Virus record (IMG/VR): IMGVR_UViG_3300003690_003472
Span: 62,001 to 126,000 of that record
Reading direction: 5' to 3' (one strand)
DNA: 64,000 nt
DNA from: a virus
In this document: in pieces, positions 44,165 to 52,930 of the stretch
How the letters are laid out: the number at the start of each line of letters is the position of its first letter
Position numbering within the stretch: position 1 is the stretch's first letter
Notes under the pieces: model-generated
Seen by the model: the letters and a program-made list of their open reading frames with translations, nothing else
Databases searched by the model: none
Told to the model about the DNA's origin: nothing
Translations under genes and position numbers: made by a program

Positions 44165-44183
44165 TAGATTGAGTTTCAATCTA
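44165..44183 (+). other. RNA hairpin right after capsid stop codon
   Basis: TAGATTGA-GTT-TCAATCTA forms a perfect 8-bp stem five bases beyond the capsid stop. It precedes the main terminator and may protect the 3' end of the abundant capsid mRNA. Confidence 0.6.
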
Positions 44184-44186
44184 AGT

Positions 44187-44220
44187 AAGCCCCCACTCGT
44201 AAAAAGGTGGGGGCTTTTTT
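44187..44220 (+). terminator. Strong intrinsic terminator after major capsid gene
   Basis: AAGCCCCCAC pairs with GTGGGGGCTT (44187-44196 with 44207-44216) across a ten-base loop, and the stem runs into a TTTTTT tract (44215-44220). This is the clearest Rho-independent terminator in the window. It separates the head genes from the neck and tail genes. Confidence 0.93.
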
Positions 44221-44285
44221 ACTTTAAAACTGCATATACGTTAAAATTTTGCGGGACCAATTTTTTGAGATTTTAAATTCTAGAA

Positions 44286-44298
44286 ACTATTTAATTAA
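44286..44298 (+). promoter_or_regulatory. Late-promoter-like element, exact copy
   Basis: ACTATTTAATTAA, 26 bases before the ATG at 44312, located about 65 bases after the capsid terminator, where a new promoter is needed. Confidence 0.55.
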
Positions 44299-44311
44299 AA
44301 GGAGGTTTATC

Positions 44312-44479
44312 ATGGGAAAAAAATGGAAAAAACTTTGGTTAATAAAAAAGAATGCAGCCAAACAAGCAGTAGTTGAAGAGGACACAACCAAGCCAACAAC
44401 TGCATCGAAACCTGAAAAAACACAAGTTAAAACTAAAAAACAGTGGTTTACAAGCAGCACGAAGAAATCTAATAAATAA
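44312..44479 (+). CDS. Small basic protein (55 aa)
   Basis: The start at 44312 follows an ideal AAGGAGG ribosome site and a late-promoter-like element; the frame's upstream extension only offers a TTG inside the intergenic gap. The product begins GKKWKKLWLIKKNAAKQ and ends KKQWFTSSTKKSNK, so it is a small, strongly basic, Lys/Thr-rich and probably disordered peptide. It may bind nucleic acid or act as an internal or cementing peptide. No family is recognised. Confidence 0.6.
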   Translation: MGKKWKKLWLIKKNAAKQAVVEEDTTKPTTASKPEKTQVKTKKQWFTSSTKKSNK

Positions 44480-44504
44480 CATTTATCCTTTTATATCACT
44501 CATA

Positions 44505-44514
44505 ACTATTTATA
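44505..44514 (+). promoter_or_regulatory. Late-promoter-like element
   Basis: ACTATTTATA followed by GTGAGGAGG, 29 bases before the neck-protein ATG at 44534. Confidence 0.45.
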
Positions 44515-44533
44515 GGTGAGGAGGCTTAAATGA

Positions 44534-45832
44534 ATGGCTGTACCCACTTTATCACCAGTATCACAAGTCAGTGCAGTTACTCTTCCTTCCGGCAGTGTTC
44601 CCAGCGCCGTTGAAGATAGTACGAGTCTTCCACTTGGACTTTATTCAAACACATCATCTGACAGATTTTCTCAATATTTTTGTTCTGGAGCCGCAGATCA
44701 AGTTGCTTATACTTATAAAAAATTAGGGGGTGATGTATTAGACATTGAACTAACTAACGGGAGCATATTTGCAGCTTATGAAGAGTCCGTATTAGAATAT
44801 TCTTATATCCTAAACATTCATCAAGCCAAAAATGCACTTTCTGACGTTTTGGGAGCCACCACTGGTACATTTGATCACGAAGGACAACTTCAAAGCTCTG
44901 ATTCATTAGCGGGTAAAAATATAAATCTTAAATATCCTCGTTTTGAGTTTTCATATGCACGCCGGGTAGGATTTGGTGTTTCAACCGAAATTGGTTTCGG
45001 AGGAGAGGTAACAATATATTCTGCATCTTTCACTGGATCCGCTGGCCGACAAGATTTTGACTTACAACAAATTCTTTCTTCTTCTGCTAATTCCGATAGT
45101 AGTTTATCATATTATGGAAAAATAGATGGCAAAAGAATTAATATAACTAAAGTCTATTACAAAACCCCTTCTTCTATGTGGAGATTTTATGGATATTATG
45201 GAGGTTTAAATACGGTTGGTAATTTAGCCAGCTACGGCCAGTGGGCCGACGATACAACGTGGGAGTTAATACCAGCTTGGCAAAATAAAGCACAAGCCAT
45301 GGCGTTTGAAGATGCAATATATACTAGGAATTCTCATTATTCATATGAAATTAAAAATAATCGAATAAGAATATATCCAGATATGACAACATCGGGCCCA
45401 ACTCAATATTGGATAGATTTTTTCGTAGATCCAGATCCATGGGATGCTGGAGACACAGACGGTAGAGGCGGCGGCGCAGGTGTAGAAGGTGTTAATAATT
45501 TAAACACAATTCCTTTTGAAAATCTTCCATATGATAACATTAATGCCATTGGAAAACAATGGATTCGAAGGTTTGCACTTGCTTTATCTAAAGAAACACT
45601 TGGCAATATTCGTAGTAAGTTTACTACTATTCCAATTCCAGGAGAATCTGTTACTCTAAATGGTCCTGCACTTTTATCGCAAGCACAAGCAGAACAAGAA
45701 AAACTTAAAGAAAACCTTAAAACAATATTGGACGAATTAACTTATTCAAAATTAATGATAGAAGATGCCACCATGATGGATGCTGTTAATAATATTCAAA
45801 AAAGAATCCCGCTAAAGGTCTTCGTGGGGTAA
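44534..45832 (+). CDS. gp13: Neck protein (gp13 type)
   Basis: This 432-residue protein matches T4 gp13 at both ends. The N-terminal part has YKKLGGDVLDIELTNGSIFAAYEESVLEYS, equivalent to gp13's [28 protein letters not shown]. The C-terminal part has AIGKQWIRRFALALSKETLGNIRSKFTTIPIPGESVTLNGPALLSQAQAEQEKLKENL and ends VFVG, equivalent to gp13's [21 protein letters not shown]...GGVTIDGQRLIEEA...ILVG. It is longer than T4 gp13 (309) through a middle insertion. It closes the filled head and forms the neck with gp14. Neighbours in order (gp14, gp15, sheath, tube) support this. Confidence 0.85.
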   Translation: MAVPTLSPVSQVSAVTLPSGSVPSAVEDSTSLPLGLYSNTSSDRFSQYFCSGAADQVAYTYKKLGGDVLDIELTNGSIFAAYEESVLEYSYILNIHQAKNALSDVLGATTGTFDHEGQLQSSDSLAGKNINLKYPRFEFSYARRVGFGVSTEIGFGGEVTIYSASFTGSAGRQDFDLQQILSSSANSDSSLSYYGKIDGKRINITKVYYKTPSSMWRFYGYYGGLNTVGNLASYGQWADDTTWELIPAWQNKAQAMAFEDAIYTRNSHYSYEIKNNRIRIYPDMTTSGPTQYWIDFFVDPDPWDAGDTDGRGGGAGVEGVNNLNTIPFENLPYDNINAIGKQWIRRFALALSKETLGNIRSKFTTIPIPGESVTLNGPALLSQAQAEQEKLKENLKTILDELTYSKLMIEDATMMDAVNNIQKRIPLKVFVG

Positions 45833-45837
45833 AATGA

Positions 45838-46350
45838 ATGGGTGATGCAACAGATAAAAATAAATGGACTCAACCAGCTTCTCCGCCTCCCCCTTTGTTT
45901 CTGGGAAAAAAAGAAAGAGATCTAGTAAAACAAGTTAATGATGAATTAATTGAGAGAGTTGTCGGCCAAGAGATAATTTATTATCCAATAAGCACAGAAC
46001 ATACAAATTTTCATCCTTTATATGGTGAAGCTATCAAAAAAAGTTTTTTAGCACCCATACGTGTACATGCTTTAATTACGTGGGAAGGATATACCACCAC
46101 GGTAACAAGTACTGGTATCGACAAAAGATTATCCATTATGGTGAAATTTCATAGAAGAAGACTCACAGAAGATCAAGATTTATATATTCGTGAGGGTGAT
46201 TTTATTTTGTATGGTCAAGATCATTTTGAAATATTAACTATTAACTATCCTAAACAAATATTTGGCCAAGGATGGGCAGGATGGGAACGTATTTTTGAAG
46301 CCGAAGCTAAATGTACAAAGGCAAGGGAGGGTACTTTCGATGGCAGCTGA
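45838..46350 (+). CDS. gp14: Neck protein (gp14 type)
   Basis: The 170-residue protein has the gp14 pattern: VVGQEIIYYPISTEHTNFHPLYGEAIKKSF corresponds to gp14's GVECYYVPREY...LIFGEDLKNKF, and REGDFILYGQDHFEILTINYPKQIFGQG corresponds to [29 protein letters not shown]. It is shorter than T4 gp14 (256), lacking most of the C-terminal third. It acts with gp13 in the head-tail connector. It begins six bases after gp13 and overlaps the next gene by 11 bases. Confidence 0.78.
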   Translation: MGDATDKNKWTQPASPPPPLFLGKKERDLVKQVNDELIERVVGQEIIYYPISTEHTNFHPLYGEAIKKSFLAPIRVHALITWEGYTTTVTSTGIDKRLSIMVKFHRRRLTEDQDLYIREGDFILYGQDHFEILTINYPKQIFGQGWAGWERIFEAEAKCTKAREGTFDGS

Positions 46351-47245
46351 TATTGATTCTAAAACAATTGAAGAACAAAATGAACATTTACCAGAATCGT
46401 TGCTAAATCCCTCTGATTTAGAGACAATTGACTTTGCATTATTTAAACTTGTTGATGAAAAAATGAATATCAGAGCAAAAACTAACAAAGGGTGGAAAAA
46501 AGTACCCATCATTTGGGCTTCTCCGGAGAGATCATTTTTCTCAAAAGAAAAAAAGGAATTATTTGACATAGATGGAACATTAATTTATCCGATTATTAGT
46601 ATTGAGAGAGTGTCAATGACTAAAGATTTAGGAAGAAAAGGTAAATTTTTTGGAGCGCCCACTATTTTTACAGATTCACTCCGCGGCGGCAGAATTGAAG
46701 TAAAAAAGAGGATAGTAGGCGATAAAACAAACAATTTTGCTATAGCTCAAAATAGAAAAAAATTTAACAATGTAAGGCGCACACCTAGCAGGCAATCATA
46801 TTATCCATTAATTGAAAAGAAAAATAACAAAATTGTTATTGAAACTTTGAGCGTTCCAATGCCGGTATACGTAAGTATGAATTATACAGTTACATTAAAA
46901 TCAAATTATCAACAACACATGAATCAAATGTTGCAGCCTTTTATAACATTGGGAGGTCACATTAATTCATTTACAATTGAACACGAAGGTCACACCTATG
47001 AAACATTTTTAAAATCTGATTTAGGACAAAATAATAATATTGCTTCTTATGAGCAAGAAGAAAGAATATATCAAACACAAGTTTCTTTTGAAGTGCTCGG
47101 ATACGTAGTAGGAGAAGGAGATAGTCAAAATAGATCAAGAGTCACGCGTCGCGAAAACGCAGTCGAAGTTAAAATACCAAGAGAGCGTGTAATAATTGAA
47201 ACTGGGCAAGAATTTGACCCAAAAAGTGGTTTTTATAAAGATTGA
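46340..47245 (+). CDS. gp15: Tail terminator / sheath stabiliser (gp15 type)
   Basis: I start at the ATG at 46340 with an AGGGAGG ribosome site; the frame is open to 46262, but that part lies inside the gp14 gene. The 301-residue protein has the gp15 layout: KKVPIIWASPERSFF (gp15: IRVPITYASKEHFM), LIYPIISIERVS (gp15: PRINLHLVDFS) and MPVYVSMNYTVTLKSNYQQHMNQMLQPFITLGG (gp15: SPIKMIYELSIFTRYEDDMFQIVEQILPYF). It caps the finished tail tube and sheath and joins the tail to the neck. Position between the neck genes and the sheath fits. Confidence 0.82.
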   Translation: MAADIDSKTIEEQNEHLPESLLNPSDLETIDFALFKLVDEKMNIRAKTNKGWKKVPIIWASPERSFFSKEKKELFDIDGTLIYPIISIERVSMTKDLGRKGKFFGAPTIFTDSLRGGRIEVKKRIVGDKTNNFAIAQNRKKFNNVRRTPSRQSYYPLIEKKNNKIVIETLSVPMPVYVSMNYTVTLKSNYQQHMNQMLQPFITLGGHINSFTIEHEGHTYETFLKSDLGQNNNIASYEQEERIYQTQVSFEVLGYVVGEGDSQNRSRVTRRENAVEVKIPRERVIIETGQEFDPKSGFYKD

Positions 47246-47276
47246 AAATCTAAAAAGGTTTTTGCCATGGTTCACT

Positions 47277-47287
47277 ACTATTTATTA
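47277..47287 (+). promoter_or_regulatory. Late-promoter-like element before sheath gene
   Basis: ACTATTTATTA, 45 bases before the sheath ATG at 47322, in the gap following gp15. Confidence 0.45.
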
Positions 47288-47321
47288 CAGAAATAGAACC
47301 GCCTTTAAAGGAGAAACATAG

Positions 47322-50300
47322 ATGTCTTACAAAAAATTTAAATTCATATCACCAGGAATTTTCATTAACGAGATTGACAATTCACAAGTACCTGCCCTAC
47401 CATCAGCAATGGGACCGGCAGTTATTGGTAGATTTGAAAAAGGCCCCGCTTTAAAACCGATTTCAGTTAATTCATTTTCAGAATTCATTGACATATTTGG
47501 CAATCCATCTCCTGGTGGCCAAGGCGGCGATGTTTTTCGTTATGGAAATTTTACTTCTCCCACTTATGCTGCTTACGCAGTCCAAGCTTGGTTCAGAAAT
47601 AACGCTCCCGTAACAGTCGTACGATTGTTGGGACAAACACATTCAGATGCAACACAATATGCAGGATTTGCTGGCTGGTCGACAGAGGCATCTGTAGCGG
47701 CAACGACTAATATGAGCACCAATAACGGTGCATATGGTCTTTTCATTTGTGAGGGCACCGGCTCGACCGGACCTGTGATCGTCGCTGATGCCGAAGGCAC
47801 ATTTGGCGGTTCTGGGGCGCTGACTGGTACCTTAGCGGCTGTGTGGTATTTAACACAAGGTGCAATTGCGCTTACTGGCGCTGTTGCCAACACCGCCAGC
47901 GCTGAAGAATATACAGCTTCATTATCACAATTTTTTAAAGCAGCAGATTCCGGCCCATCATTTAAAGTGACTATTCTTAGCGGCTCTACTACTTCAGTTG
48001 CTACATCTACTGCATTTACTTTCGATCCGGATTCTCCCAAGTTTATTAGAAAGGTTTTTAATACGAATCCTATTTTAACAAACTCAAGCATGGTGCCAAC
48101 TGGAGATACTGTTCAGACTTATTGGCTGGGTGAAACATATGAAGGTTGGGTTAGAAATGCTTTTGAACACGCTGGCTCTATTGGTATTAGTGGAAGCAAT
48201 GTGAATTCTTGCTTTGGAGTTATGATGAGATTATCAACTCCCAATGGCAGCACCGATCATGGTGACTTTAGAATGAGTACCACTAAAAGTCCAAGTAAAC
48301 AATTTGCAAAAACTGGCTGGTTTATTTCTCAAGACATGTCTAGTAATACTGCAAGTTACAGTCCTGAAAGTATGCAAAAACTATTCCGTTTCGCGTCGCG
48401 CGAATTGGGAGAAGACACACAACGCAAGATTAAAATTTCAATTCAAGATATTAAACCTAGTCAAGATACAGAGAATCCATATGGTTCTTTCAGTGTGGTT
48501 ATCAGGAATATAAAAGACACAGACGATGACCCACAGATACTTGAACAATATAATAATTGCAATATAAATCCTGCATCCGATAATTATGTAGCCAAAAAGA
48601 TTGGAAACAAATATGAACGATGGGACGATCTAGATCGTAGATATAGGGCATATGGTGATTATGTAAATATTTCTGATTATATTTATGCAGAAGTAAATGA
48701 ATCTGTGGATCGCGGTAATACTACTGCAGAATATCTTCCTTTTGGTGTTTATGGTCCTCCTCGCTATGTTGGCTTTGCAGTATCAGGAACACAATTAGCG
48801 ACATATGATGACATAACCAGCAAACCATCCGGCGATGCAGATGCCTTTGTCGCATCCGGAAGTACTAGTCCATTGGGATTGATACATGGCCACGTTGGAA
48901 GTTTCTTTTCGTCATCTGTTGACGGTGTAATTGTCAATTCAAAATTTAAGTTTCCTGCACTAAGGATGCGTAAAAGTTCATCTGAAGGTGCACTAACAGA
49001 TTCTAGAGATGCTTATTTTGGTGTTGATACAACCTACAGTACAGACGGTTCAAGATTTGACGTTAGTACGTGGGATGTCTTGCGCACTAGATGTGAAGAT
49101 CTCAATAGCTGGGTAGCAACATCTGGGAAGACTGAAACTTCATTTATCTTTTCTTTAGATGATGTGCACAACGCTAACATTACAAGTTCAGTTGATGCAG
49201 ATTCTTATAGTACTCAGGCTGTTTATCAGTCCGGATCTCGCGAGGCGGGATATTCTTATACTGCGCATACTGCATCTGCAAATGCCACCACCCCTGGCCC
49301 GGGAACCGTATCTTATCTAAATGTAATTAGTGATGAATCTCAAGATGGTGGCACCACGGCAGGTTGGAATCGATTTACTACTTGTCTACATGGTGGTACC
49401 GATGGAGTGAATATTAAAGAAAGTGATTATTTTAATAATAGTGATCTTGAAGGTGTTACAGGCGCTGGGCCCAAAGGTTGGAATAGTGCAGCATATAACT
49501 CAATTGAGGTTGCAGTAGATTCACTCCGAGACCCAGAAGTTGTTGAATATAATATACTTACAATGCCTGGATTAACGGATAACACACTTAACAGAAAAAT
49601 AGTAGATATGTGTTCTCTACGCGGCGATGCTTTGGCAATTATCGACCTTAAGAACGGCTATCAGCCAGAACATGAAAGCAGCGGAGATCGTATCTCTCGC
49701 AAGGGAGATCTCAAAGCGGTTGTAAACAATAAAAAATACACCCTCAAACTTAATAGTAGTTATGGTTGTGCTTATTATCCATGGGTACAAATTCGTGATA
49801 CCATTAATGGCGCAACACTTTGGGCACCCCCTTCGATTGTTGCTTTGGGCGCAATGTCATACGGAGAAGCGAATTCACAGCTTTGGTTCGCGCCTGCAGG
49901 CTTTACGCGCGGCGGTTTAAGCGCTAATCAAGCAGGTGGAATTCCCGTTGTCGGCGTAGAAGAAAGATTGACAGTTAAACAGCGAGACAGGCTTTATGAT
50001 GCTCAAATTAATCCAATTGCTTCATTCCCAGCAGAAGGTATTGTAATCTTTGGTCAAAAGACTTTACAAGTATCTGCTTCTGCTCTCGATAGAATTAATG
50101 TTCGGCGTTTAGTAATTTTCTTGAAAAAGCAAATTTCAAGATTCGCTGCTACAATACTTTTTGATCAGAATGTTGCTGTAACGTGGGCTCGATTTAAATC
50201 TAAGGTTGAGCCATTCTTGTTAAGCGTTAAATCTGGTTTGGGTATTACTGAATATAGAGTTATCTTGGATGAAACCACGACGACTCCTGATCTTATTGAT

Positions 50301-50405
50301 AGAAACATTTTGTATGCGAAGATTTATGTTAAACCAGCAAGAGCAATTGAATATATTGCTATTGATTTCATAATTACAGATTCGGGTGCTTCTTTTGAGG
50401 ATTAA
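47322..50405 (+). CDS. gp18: Tail sheath protein (gp18 type), very large
   Basis: The 1027-residue protein starts FKFISPGIFINEIDNS and contains VIGRFEKGPALKPISVNSFSEFIDIFG (near 33-60) and AWFRNNAPVTVVRLLG (near 88-103), the usual sheath N-terminus. The C-terminal contractile core is clear: GFTRGGLSANQAGGIPVVGVEERLTVKQRDRLYDAQINPIASFPAEGIVIFGQKTL (near 863-920), ALDRINVRRLVIFLKKQI and a final beta strand. It is much longer than T4 gp18 (659) because the surface-exposed middle (about 130-740) is expanded and Ser/Thr/Gly-rich. It forms the contractile outer tail layer. A GGAG site precedes the ATG. Confidence 0.95.
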   Translation: MSYKKFKFISPGIFINEIDNSQVPALPSAMGPAVIGRFEKGPALKPISVNSFSEFIDIFGNPSPGGQGGDVFRYGNFTSPTYAAYAVQAWFRNNAPVTVVRLLGQTHSDATQYAGFAGWSTEASVAATTNMSTNNGAYGLFICEGTGSTGPVIVADAEGTFGGSGALTGTLAAVWYLTQGAIALTGAVANTASAEEYTASLSQFFKAADSGPSFKVTILSGSTTSVATSTAFTFDPDSPKFIRKVFNTNPILTNSSMVPTGDTVQTYWLGETYEGWVRNAFEHAGSIGISGSNVNSCFGVMMRLSTPNGSTDHGDFRMSTTKSPSKQFAKTGWFISQDMSSNTASYSPESMQKLFRFASRELGEDTQRKIKISIQDIKPSQDTENPYGSFSVVIRNIKDTDDDPQILEQYNNCNINPASDNYVAKKIGNKYERWDDLDRRYRAYGDYVNISDYIYAEVNESVDRGNTTAEYLPFGVYGPPRYVGFAVSGTQLATYDDITSKPSGDADAFVASGSTSPLGLIHGHVGSFFSSSVDGVIVNSKFKFPALRMRKSSSEGALTDSRDAYFGVDTTYSTDGSRFDVSTWDVLRTRCEDLNSWVATSGKTETSFIFSLDDVHNANITSSVDADSYSTQAVYQSGSREAGYSYTAHTASANATTPGPGTVSYLNVISDESQDGGTTAGWNRFTTCLHGGTDGVNIKESDYFNNSDLEGVTGAGPKGWNSAAYNSIEVAVDSLRDPEVVEYNILTMPGLTDNTLNRKIVDMCSLRGDALAIIDLKNGYQPEHESSGDRISRKGDLKAVVNNKKYTLKLNSSYGCAYYPWVQIRDTINGATLWAPPSIVALGAMSYGEANSQLWFAPAGFTRGGLSANQAGGIPVVGVEERLTVKQRDRLYDAQINPIASFPAEGIVIFGQKTLQVSASALDRINVRRLVIFLKKQISRFAATILFDQNVAVTWARFKSKVEPFLLSVKSGLGITEYRVILDETTTTPDLIDRNILYAKIYVKPARAIEYIAIDFIITDSGASFED

Positions 50406-50420
50406 AAATATAATTTAGCT

Positions 50421-50433
50421 CTATTTACTTAAT
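50421..50433 (+). promoter_or_regulatory. Late-promoter-like element before tube gene (variant)
   Basis: CTATTTACTTAAT, 32 bases before the tube ATG at 50453, followed by AAGGGAG. The leading A of the consensus is replaced by T. Confidence 0.35.
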
Positions 50434-50452
50434 AGAAAGGGAGAAAAAAGAA

Positions 50453-51055
50453 ATGGGAGAATTTTGGAGTTCAAAAAAGATAGACCCTAAGCGAAGTTTT
50501 CGCTGGGCATTATATTTGACAAATCTGGATCCATATATTATTAAAACAGTTGCGAAACCAAGTTTCACAATTAATAATATTACTCACAACTATGCGGCTC
50601 ATACATTTAATTATCCGGGTAGAATAACATGGAATCCTGTATCCGTTACTCTAGTAGATCCTGTTGATCCAGACGCTTCCTCTAAATTAGTTAAAATCTT
50701 ACAAGCTTCCGGCTATGCTATACCTGTAATAGATAAAGCTGCACAAATTTCATTTACCAAAGATCAAGCCAATGTGGTGATTGGTTCTCCAACAATCGCT
50801 CAACTTGATGCATCTGGTAAGACGATTGAAGAGTGGGTTCTTAAAAATGCTTGGATTGAAAGCGTTAATTTTGGTAGCTTAAGTTACGAATCTGATGAAA
50901 TGGTAAATATCGAACTTTCTTTCCGTTATGATTGGGCTGAATATCACGGTGGCGACAAAGGCGTTGTTAAGCCTGTATTAACCCCCCAGAACGAAAGCGC
51001 TGGACAGCACATTGCAGACTTAAGGACCGAACTTGGTCAAGTTGCTGGTGAATAG
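50453..51055 (+). CDS. gp19: Tail tube protein (gp19 type)
   Basis: A 200-residue tube protein. The N-terminal strand SFRWALYLTNLDPYIIKTVAKPSFTINNI and the later EEWVLKNAWIESVNFGSLSYESDEMVNIELSFRYDWAEY (near 125-165) match the gp19 pattern of a membrane-free beta-barrel subunit (gp19: FQVEISYL...KATALP..., then EIKGLWPTNVGELQLDWDSNNEIQTFEVTLALDYWE). It polymerises inside the sheath to form the DNA conduit. Directly downstream is a second tube-like gene. Confidence 0.88.
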   Translation: MGEFWSSKKIDPKRSFRWALYLTNLDPYIIKTVAKPSFTINNITHNYAAHTFNYPGRITWNPVSVTLVDPVDPDASSKLVKILQASGYAIPVIDKAAQISFTKDQANVVIGSPTIAQLDASGKTIEEWVLKNAWIESVNFGSLSYESDEMVNIELSFRYDWAEYHGGDKGVVKPVLTPQNESAGQHIADLRTELGQVAGE

Positions 51056-51097
51056 TCAACAATTTAGAAACAAGAAATTATTAAGGTTTTTATATAA

Positions 51098-51847
51098 ATG
51101 AGTTTTATTGGACATCCAGCACGGTCATTTCAGTTTTGGTCAAATACAAAAATGCGCCCCAAGCGCAATTTTGAAGGAATATTAATTTTTCCAGATCTTA
51201 TATATGGTGGCGACGGCTTAAATAATTTAGAGCCTTTTTTAGTTAAAAGTTTTAGCAGACCAGGATATAATCAAATAGAGACACAAACGTCTGAATATCA
51301 ACTTAGATCAGGAGATTTTGCTAAAATAGATTATCCCACACAAAAATTTAGTACAAAGCCGCTTAAAGTAAAACTTATTGATATGTCGACAGGCAACAAG
51401 CGAGGCCCTGATACAGCAGCTGCTATACATGGATCACTAGTACTACAACAAAAAACAGCTACTTTTGAACACGAGGCAGGCGCACACCAACCTGGCAGTA
51501 CTAAAGACTCTAAATATCTTCAAATGGTAGAAGCATGTAGAGAATATCCATCGATATTTTTTATAATAGAGATGAATGGGGCGGGAGAGGAACTAGGCAC
51601 ATGGGAAATATGGAATCCTGTTTTAACGGCAGTTAATTTTTCTGATATAAATTATGAAGGTGCATCATTCGCAACTATTGATTTATCTTTTCAATATTCG
51701 AATTTTAAACTTAATCATGGCTGGGGCCAAAGAATTCTAAAGAATAAATTAAAACAAATTAAACAAGGAAGGAAAACGCCAATTGCTGATGCGCTGCGTG
51801 AAGGCGCAGATTGGTGGACTAATACAGCAACGACACCCTGGCATTAA
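51098..51847 (+). CDS. Second tail-tube-like protein (249 aa)
   Basis: The overall layout follows the preceding tube protein: NFEGILIFPD and FLVKSFSRPGYNQIETQTSEYQL at the start, and GTWEIWNPVLTAVNFSDINYEGASFATIDLSFQYSNFKL (near 165-205) at the end, aligned with the tube's WVLKNAWIESVNFGSLSYESDEMVNIELSFRYDW. It is therefore a tube paralogue with an extra 30-residue basic C-terminal tail. It could be a minor tube component, a tube end or initiator ring, or a baseplate-proximal tube protein. No clear Shine-Dalgarno is visible beyond AAGG about 19 bases upstream. Confidence 0.72.
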   Translation: MSFIGHPARSFQFWSNTKMRPKRNFEGILIFPDLIYGGDGLNNLEPFLVKSFSRPGYNQIETQTSEYQLRSGDFAKIDYPTQKFSTKPLKVKLIDMSTGNKRGPDTAAAIHGSLVLQQKTATFEHEAGAHQPGSTKDSKYLQMVEACREYPSIFFIIEMNGAGEELGTWEIWNPVLTAVNFSDINYEGASFATIDLSFQYSNFKLNHGWGQRILKNKLKQIKQGRKTPIADALREGADWWTNTATTPWH

Positions 51848-51885
51848 TATAAAAACAAAACACTTAATTTAAAAGAGAGGTAAAT

Positions 51886-52740
51886 ATGAGTTCAAGATCC
51901 AATGAAGATCGACTTGGAATCGATGTAGATCTTCCGAAGGAAGCCAAAGATTTAGATGGTTCTTCCTTAAAATTTATTACTCCAACTGAATTTGTTGAGT
52001 TACCAAGTCGAGGAAAATTTTATTTTCCCGATCACCCACTCCACAATCAAGAAGTAGTAGAAATAAAACACATGACAACAAAAGAAGAGGATATTTTAAC
52101 CTCAACTGCACTATTGAAAAATGGCTTAGCACTTGATCGGATGCTTGAAAGCATTATTGTAGATAAAAGAATAAATATTGGTAGCCTACTTTTAGGGGAT
52201 AAAAACGCTCTTATCATTTCAGCACGTGCACATGCGTATGGTACACAATATGATACTAGTGTAATTTGCCCATCGTGTTCAGAATCACAAGAATATTCCT
52301 TCGATCTCGAATCACTAGGTTATGATTTTCCATCCAAGGAAAAACTTGAAGATTTAAATATAACACTCACAAACAATGGAACATTCTTGGTTTCACTTCC
52401 TAAGTCTGATTATACCATCGAACTTAAGCTTTTAATTGCCGATGATGAAAAACGCATGAGTCGTTTAAGCGAACGAAAGAAAAAGAGAAATTTTCCTGAA
52501 ACGCCAGTTAGTGATCTTCTTAAAAACATTATTGTTTCTATTAACGATATCTACGAAGAAGAAACAATAAATAATTTTATTAATACACTGCCAGCAATGC
52601 AAACGAGATATATTCGCCGCGTTTACAATAAACTAGTTCCTAGCTTAGACCTAGAACATTCTTTTTTATGCACCTATTGCAACCACGAGGGGGCTTTGGA
52701 GGTCCCCCTCAATGCTGACTTTTTTTGGCCTAACGAATGA
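51886..52740 (+). CDS. gp26: gp26-like baseplate/tail-assembly protein with zinc ribbon
   Basis: The 284-residue protein resembles the T4 gp26 family. It has FVELPSRGKFYFP, VVEIKHMTTKEEDIL, a GSLLLGDKNALIISARAHAYGTQYDTSVICPSCSESQEYSF segment (gp26: [27 protein letters not shown]) and an end with FLCTYCNHEGALEVPLNADFF. The two C-x-x-C pairs (near 127-130 and 264-267) form a complete zinc ribbon. gp26 acts in baseplate hub or tail assembly but is not found in mature T4 baseplate structures, which suggests a chaperone. The gene ends inside the next gene in another frame, with a hairpin carrying that gene's ribosome site. Confidence 0.75.
   Translation: MSSRSNEDRLGIDVDLPKEAKDLDGSSLKFITPTEFVELPSRGKFYFPDHPLHNQEVVEIKHMTTKEEDILTSTALLKNGLALDRMLESIIVDKRINIGSLLLGDKNALIISARAHAYGTQYDTSVICPSCSESQEYSFDLESLGYDFPSKEKLEDLNITLTNNGTFLVSLPKSDYTIELKLLIADDEKRMSRLSERKKKRNFPETPVSDLLKNIIVSINDIYEEETINNFINTLPAMQTRYIRRVYNKLVPSLDLEHSFLCTYCNHEGALEVPLNADFFWPNE
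52687..52710 (+). promoter_or_regulatory. Hairpin presenting the Shine-Dalgarno in its loop
   Basis: GAGGGGG (52687-52693) pairs perfectly with CCCCCTC (52704-52710). The ten-base loop CTTTGGAGGT contains the ribosome site GGAGG (52698-52702), and the ATG at 52712 begins one base after the stem. Such a structure can tune initiation or couple it to translation of the upstream frame. Confidence 0.7.
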
Positions 52741-52912
52741 TTATATTCAAGCAGTATATGAACAGTTTTTTTATATGAAATACTATAGTTTTTGGGGCTT
52801 AGCCGAGCTTTATAGCTTGCCCGTTGGTTTACGAAAATGGTTTTTTCAAAGATTAACAGCACAAAAAGAAAAAGAATTAGAAGCACAAAAACAAGCAAAC
52901 AATCGTAGATAG
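52712..52912 (+). CDS. Small tail-assembly chaperone-like protein (gp51-like)
   Basis: A 66-residue protein starting inside the gp26-like gene (29-base overlap, +1 frame). Its sequence (GLTNDYIQAVYEQFFYMKYY, then GLAELYSLPVGLRKWFFQRL) ends in a Glu/Gln/Lys helix. Position between a gp26-type protein and the tape measure is where T4-like phages carry gp51 and other phages carry a frameshift-linked chaperone pair. An independent start is well supported by the hairpin-borne ribosome site. A ribosomal frameshift giving a fused product is possible at the T7 run (52730-52736), but not needed. Confidence 0.7.
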   Translation: MLTFFGLTNDYIQAVYEQFFYMKYYSFWGLAELYSLPVGLRKWFFQRLTAQKEKELEAQKQANNRR

Positions 52913-52930
52913 CTAAAATTTTGCTTTTTT

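Noticed and set aside
44249-44311. TTG-started extension of the small basic protein
   Set aside because: It would begin in the gap just after the terminator and run through the late-promoter-like element and ribosome site; ATG 44312 is clearly better.
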